From positions 1 to 5,460 of the forward strand of contig JAISJY010000063.1 in assembly GCA_031261365.1 (NCBI GenBank): a stretch of 5,460 nucleotides of DNA, written 5' to 3'. Within the stretch, counting starts at the first letter, position 1. Each line of letters begins with the position of its first letter. Of the stretch, positions 4,363-5,460 are shown in pieces. The stretch comes from Caryophanales bacterium (lineage in GTDB: Bacteria; Bacillota_I; Bacilli_A; RFN20; JAISJY01). Made by a program: the position numbers and the translations under genes. The notes beneath the pieces were generated by a model. The model ran no database searches. It was given only the letters and a program-made list of their open reading frames with translations, and was not told the DNA's origin.

Positions 4363-5460
4363 TAGAACCTCTTTGTTTTAAATATATTAAAATCGCGGTC
4401 ATATCAGTTTGATTAATGCCTCCAATTCTGCTGGCTTGACCAATAGAAGCAGGTCTTACCTTACTTAATTTCACTCTGGCTTCCAAAGATAAATGACTAA
4501 TTTGATGATAATCTAAATCTTCAGGAATTAAAGTAGTTTCTGTTAATAAAAACTTTTTAATTTCAACCTCTTGTCTTCTTAAATAACCTTCATATTTTAT
4601 TTCTATCTCGACAGATTCAATAACCTCACTAGTAAAAGTTAAGTTAAGATAATTAACAATATCTTGTAATTTAATAAAAGGTCTTTTAACTAAATCAAAA
4701 GCATTTATACCTGTTGTTAATTCAGTAAACTTAAAATCACTCTTAATAGTTCTTTGTTTTAAGATTTCAATTAATTCTTTCTTTTGTTCTAATTTAATTA
4801 AAAACTTTTGATACCTTTCTTCTTTAATAAGTTTTAAATTATACGCTTTCGGTAATAATCTTTCATCTGCATTATCATGTCTTAAAAATAATCTATATTC
4901 GGCTCTTGAAGTTAATAATCTATAAGGGTCTGAAGCTCCTTTATTAACAATATCATCTATCATAACACCAATGTAACTTTCACTCCTTTTTAAAATTAAA
5001 GGAGGCTTATTATCAAGTTTTAAAGAAGCATTAATACCTGCTATTAAACCTTGTCCTGCCGCCTCTTCATAACCAGAAGTACCATTTATTTGTCCAGCAA
5101 AAAATAAATTAGCTATTATTTTAGATTCTAAAGACAAAGACAAACTCATCGGGTCTATAGCATCATATTCAATAGCATAAGCATACTTACTAACAATACT
5201 ATTCGCGAAGCCAGGCAAACTTTTAATCATTAAATCTTGGACATCTCTTGGCATTGAAGTTGAAAAACCTTGTAAATAAATAGTATTTAAAGACAAAGAC
5301 TCTGGCTCTAAAAATAATTGATGATAAGGTTTATCAGCAAAACGAACCATTTTATCTTCTATACTTGGGCAATATCTAGGACCAATACCTTGAATATAGC
5401 CTCCATACATGGCACTCTTCTTTAAGTTATTTAAAATGATTTGCTTAGTTTCCGTAGTAG
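4352..5460 (-). CDS. mnmG: tRNA uridine-34 5-carboxymethylaminomethyl modification enzyme MnmG (GidA), C-terminal 60% or so
   Basis: This gene is cut by the right edge. The frame is open to base 5460, so the ATG at 5410 is an internal Met and not the start. About 369 codons are visible against a usual total near 620-630. The sequence reads through family-typical blocks: IILNNLKKSAMYGGYIQGIG, RYCPSIEDKMVRFADKPYHQLFLEPE, QGFSTSMPRDVQ, YAIEYDAIDP, FFAGQINGTSGYEEAAGQG, DPYRLLTSRAEYRLFLRHDNAD, and the C-terminal helical domain ending in RPASIGQASRIGGINQTDMTAIL, which binds tRNA and MnmE. From family knowledge MnmG is an FAD enzyme that, with the GTPase MnmE, places the cmnm5 (or nm5) group on wobble U34, using methylene-tetrahydrofolate. 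The FAD-binding N-terminus is outside the window. It is the most upstream visible gene of the minus-strand operon. In B. subtilis rsmG follows mnmG; here an HprK-like kinase takes that place. It ends with TAG at 4352-4354. Confidence 0.95.
   Translation of the reverse strand, partial: TTETKQIILNNLKKSAMYGGYIQGIGPRYCPSIEDKMVRFADKPYHQLFLEPESLSLNTIYLQGFSTSMPRDVQDLMIKSLPGFANSIVSKYAYAIEYDAIDPMSLSLSLESKIIANLFFAGQINGTSGYEEAAGQGLIAGINASLKLDNKPPLILKRSESYIGVMIDDIVNKGASDPYRLLTSRAEYRLFLRHDNADERLLPKAYNLKLIKEERYQKFLIKLEQKKELIEILKQRTIKSDFKFTELTTGINAFDLVKRPFIKLQDIVNYLNLTFTSEVIESVEIEIKYEGYLRRQEVEIKKFLLTETTLIPEDLDYHQISHLSLEARVKLSKVRPASIGQASRIGGINQTDMTAILIYLKQRGSNDL
4368..4372 (-). promoter_or_regulatory. Shine-Dalgarno of the HprK-like gene
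   Basis: AGAGG on the minus strand (within AAAGAGG) ends 5 nt before the ATG at 4360-4362 and lies inside the last codons of mnmG. It decides the start codon and supports coupled translation of the mnmG operon. Confidence 0.75.

Noticed and set aside
5408..5410. ATG at 5410 as the start of mnmG
   Set aside because: The frame stays open to the window edge, and the residues before this Met (IILNNLKKSA) match the conserved MnmG sequence, so it is an internal methionine of a gene cut by the window.
1..5460. Search for CRISPR arrays, insertion sequences, tRNA or rRNA genes, riboswitches and phage genes
   Set aside because: Essentially the whole window is taken up by seven recognisable genes, with gaps of at most about 55 bases. 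I found no regularly spaced repeats, transposase motifs or structured RNA signatures.

Overview
This AT-rich window carries tightly packed genes with almost no intergenic space. The gene content fits a small-genome, low-GC member of the Firmicutes/Bacilli, of the Acholeplasma, RF39 or other Mollicutes-related kind. That placement is an inference from composition, gene families and promoter style, not from any search. The genetic code looks standard. Every Trp codon I read in the patatin and HprK-like genes is TGG, and one gene stops at TGA where the next gene overlaps it, so the TGA=Trp code of Mycoplasma and Spiroplasma is unlikely.

Left part, minus strand (1-849): an RdgB/HAM1 house-cleaning nucleotide pyrophosphatase is followed, with an 8-bp overlap, by the start of TrmL, a SPOUT tRNA 2'-O-methyltransferase. 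TrmL runs off the left edge. Middle, plus strand (903-2980): a choline/LicA-like aminoglycoside-phosphotransferase-fold protein has lost both catalytic aspartates, so it is a predicted pseudokinase. A patatin-like phospholipase follows 17 bp later. Right part, minus strand (5460 down to 2964): the C-terminal 60% or so of MnmG, then a small HprK/PEP-carboxykinase-like P-loop kinase, then a TrmR-type SAM O-methyltransferase. These three overlap head to tail in what looks like one operon. The methyltransferase and the patatin converge with a 17-bp overlap of their coding ends.

Two themes connect the genes. First, three enzymes that known homologues place at the tRNA wobble nucleotide 34 (MnmG, TrmR-like, TrmL) lie within 5.5 kb, and an unexplained HprK-like kinase sits between two of them. 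Second, translation initiation differs by gene position. The two divergent first genes, and the patatin gene, each have a -10-like hexamer ending 6-7 nt before the ATG and no Shine-Dalgarno sequence, as expected for leaderless mRNAs. Two genes inside operons (trmL and the HprK-like gene) have clear Shine-Dalgarno motifs.

I see no RNA genes, insertion sequences, CRISPR arrays or convincing intrinsic terminators. No stretch longer than about 55 bases is non-coding.
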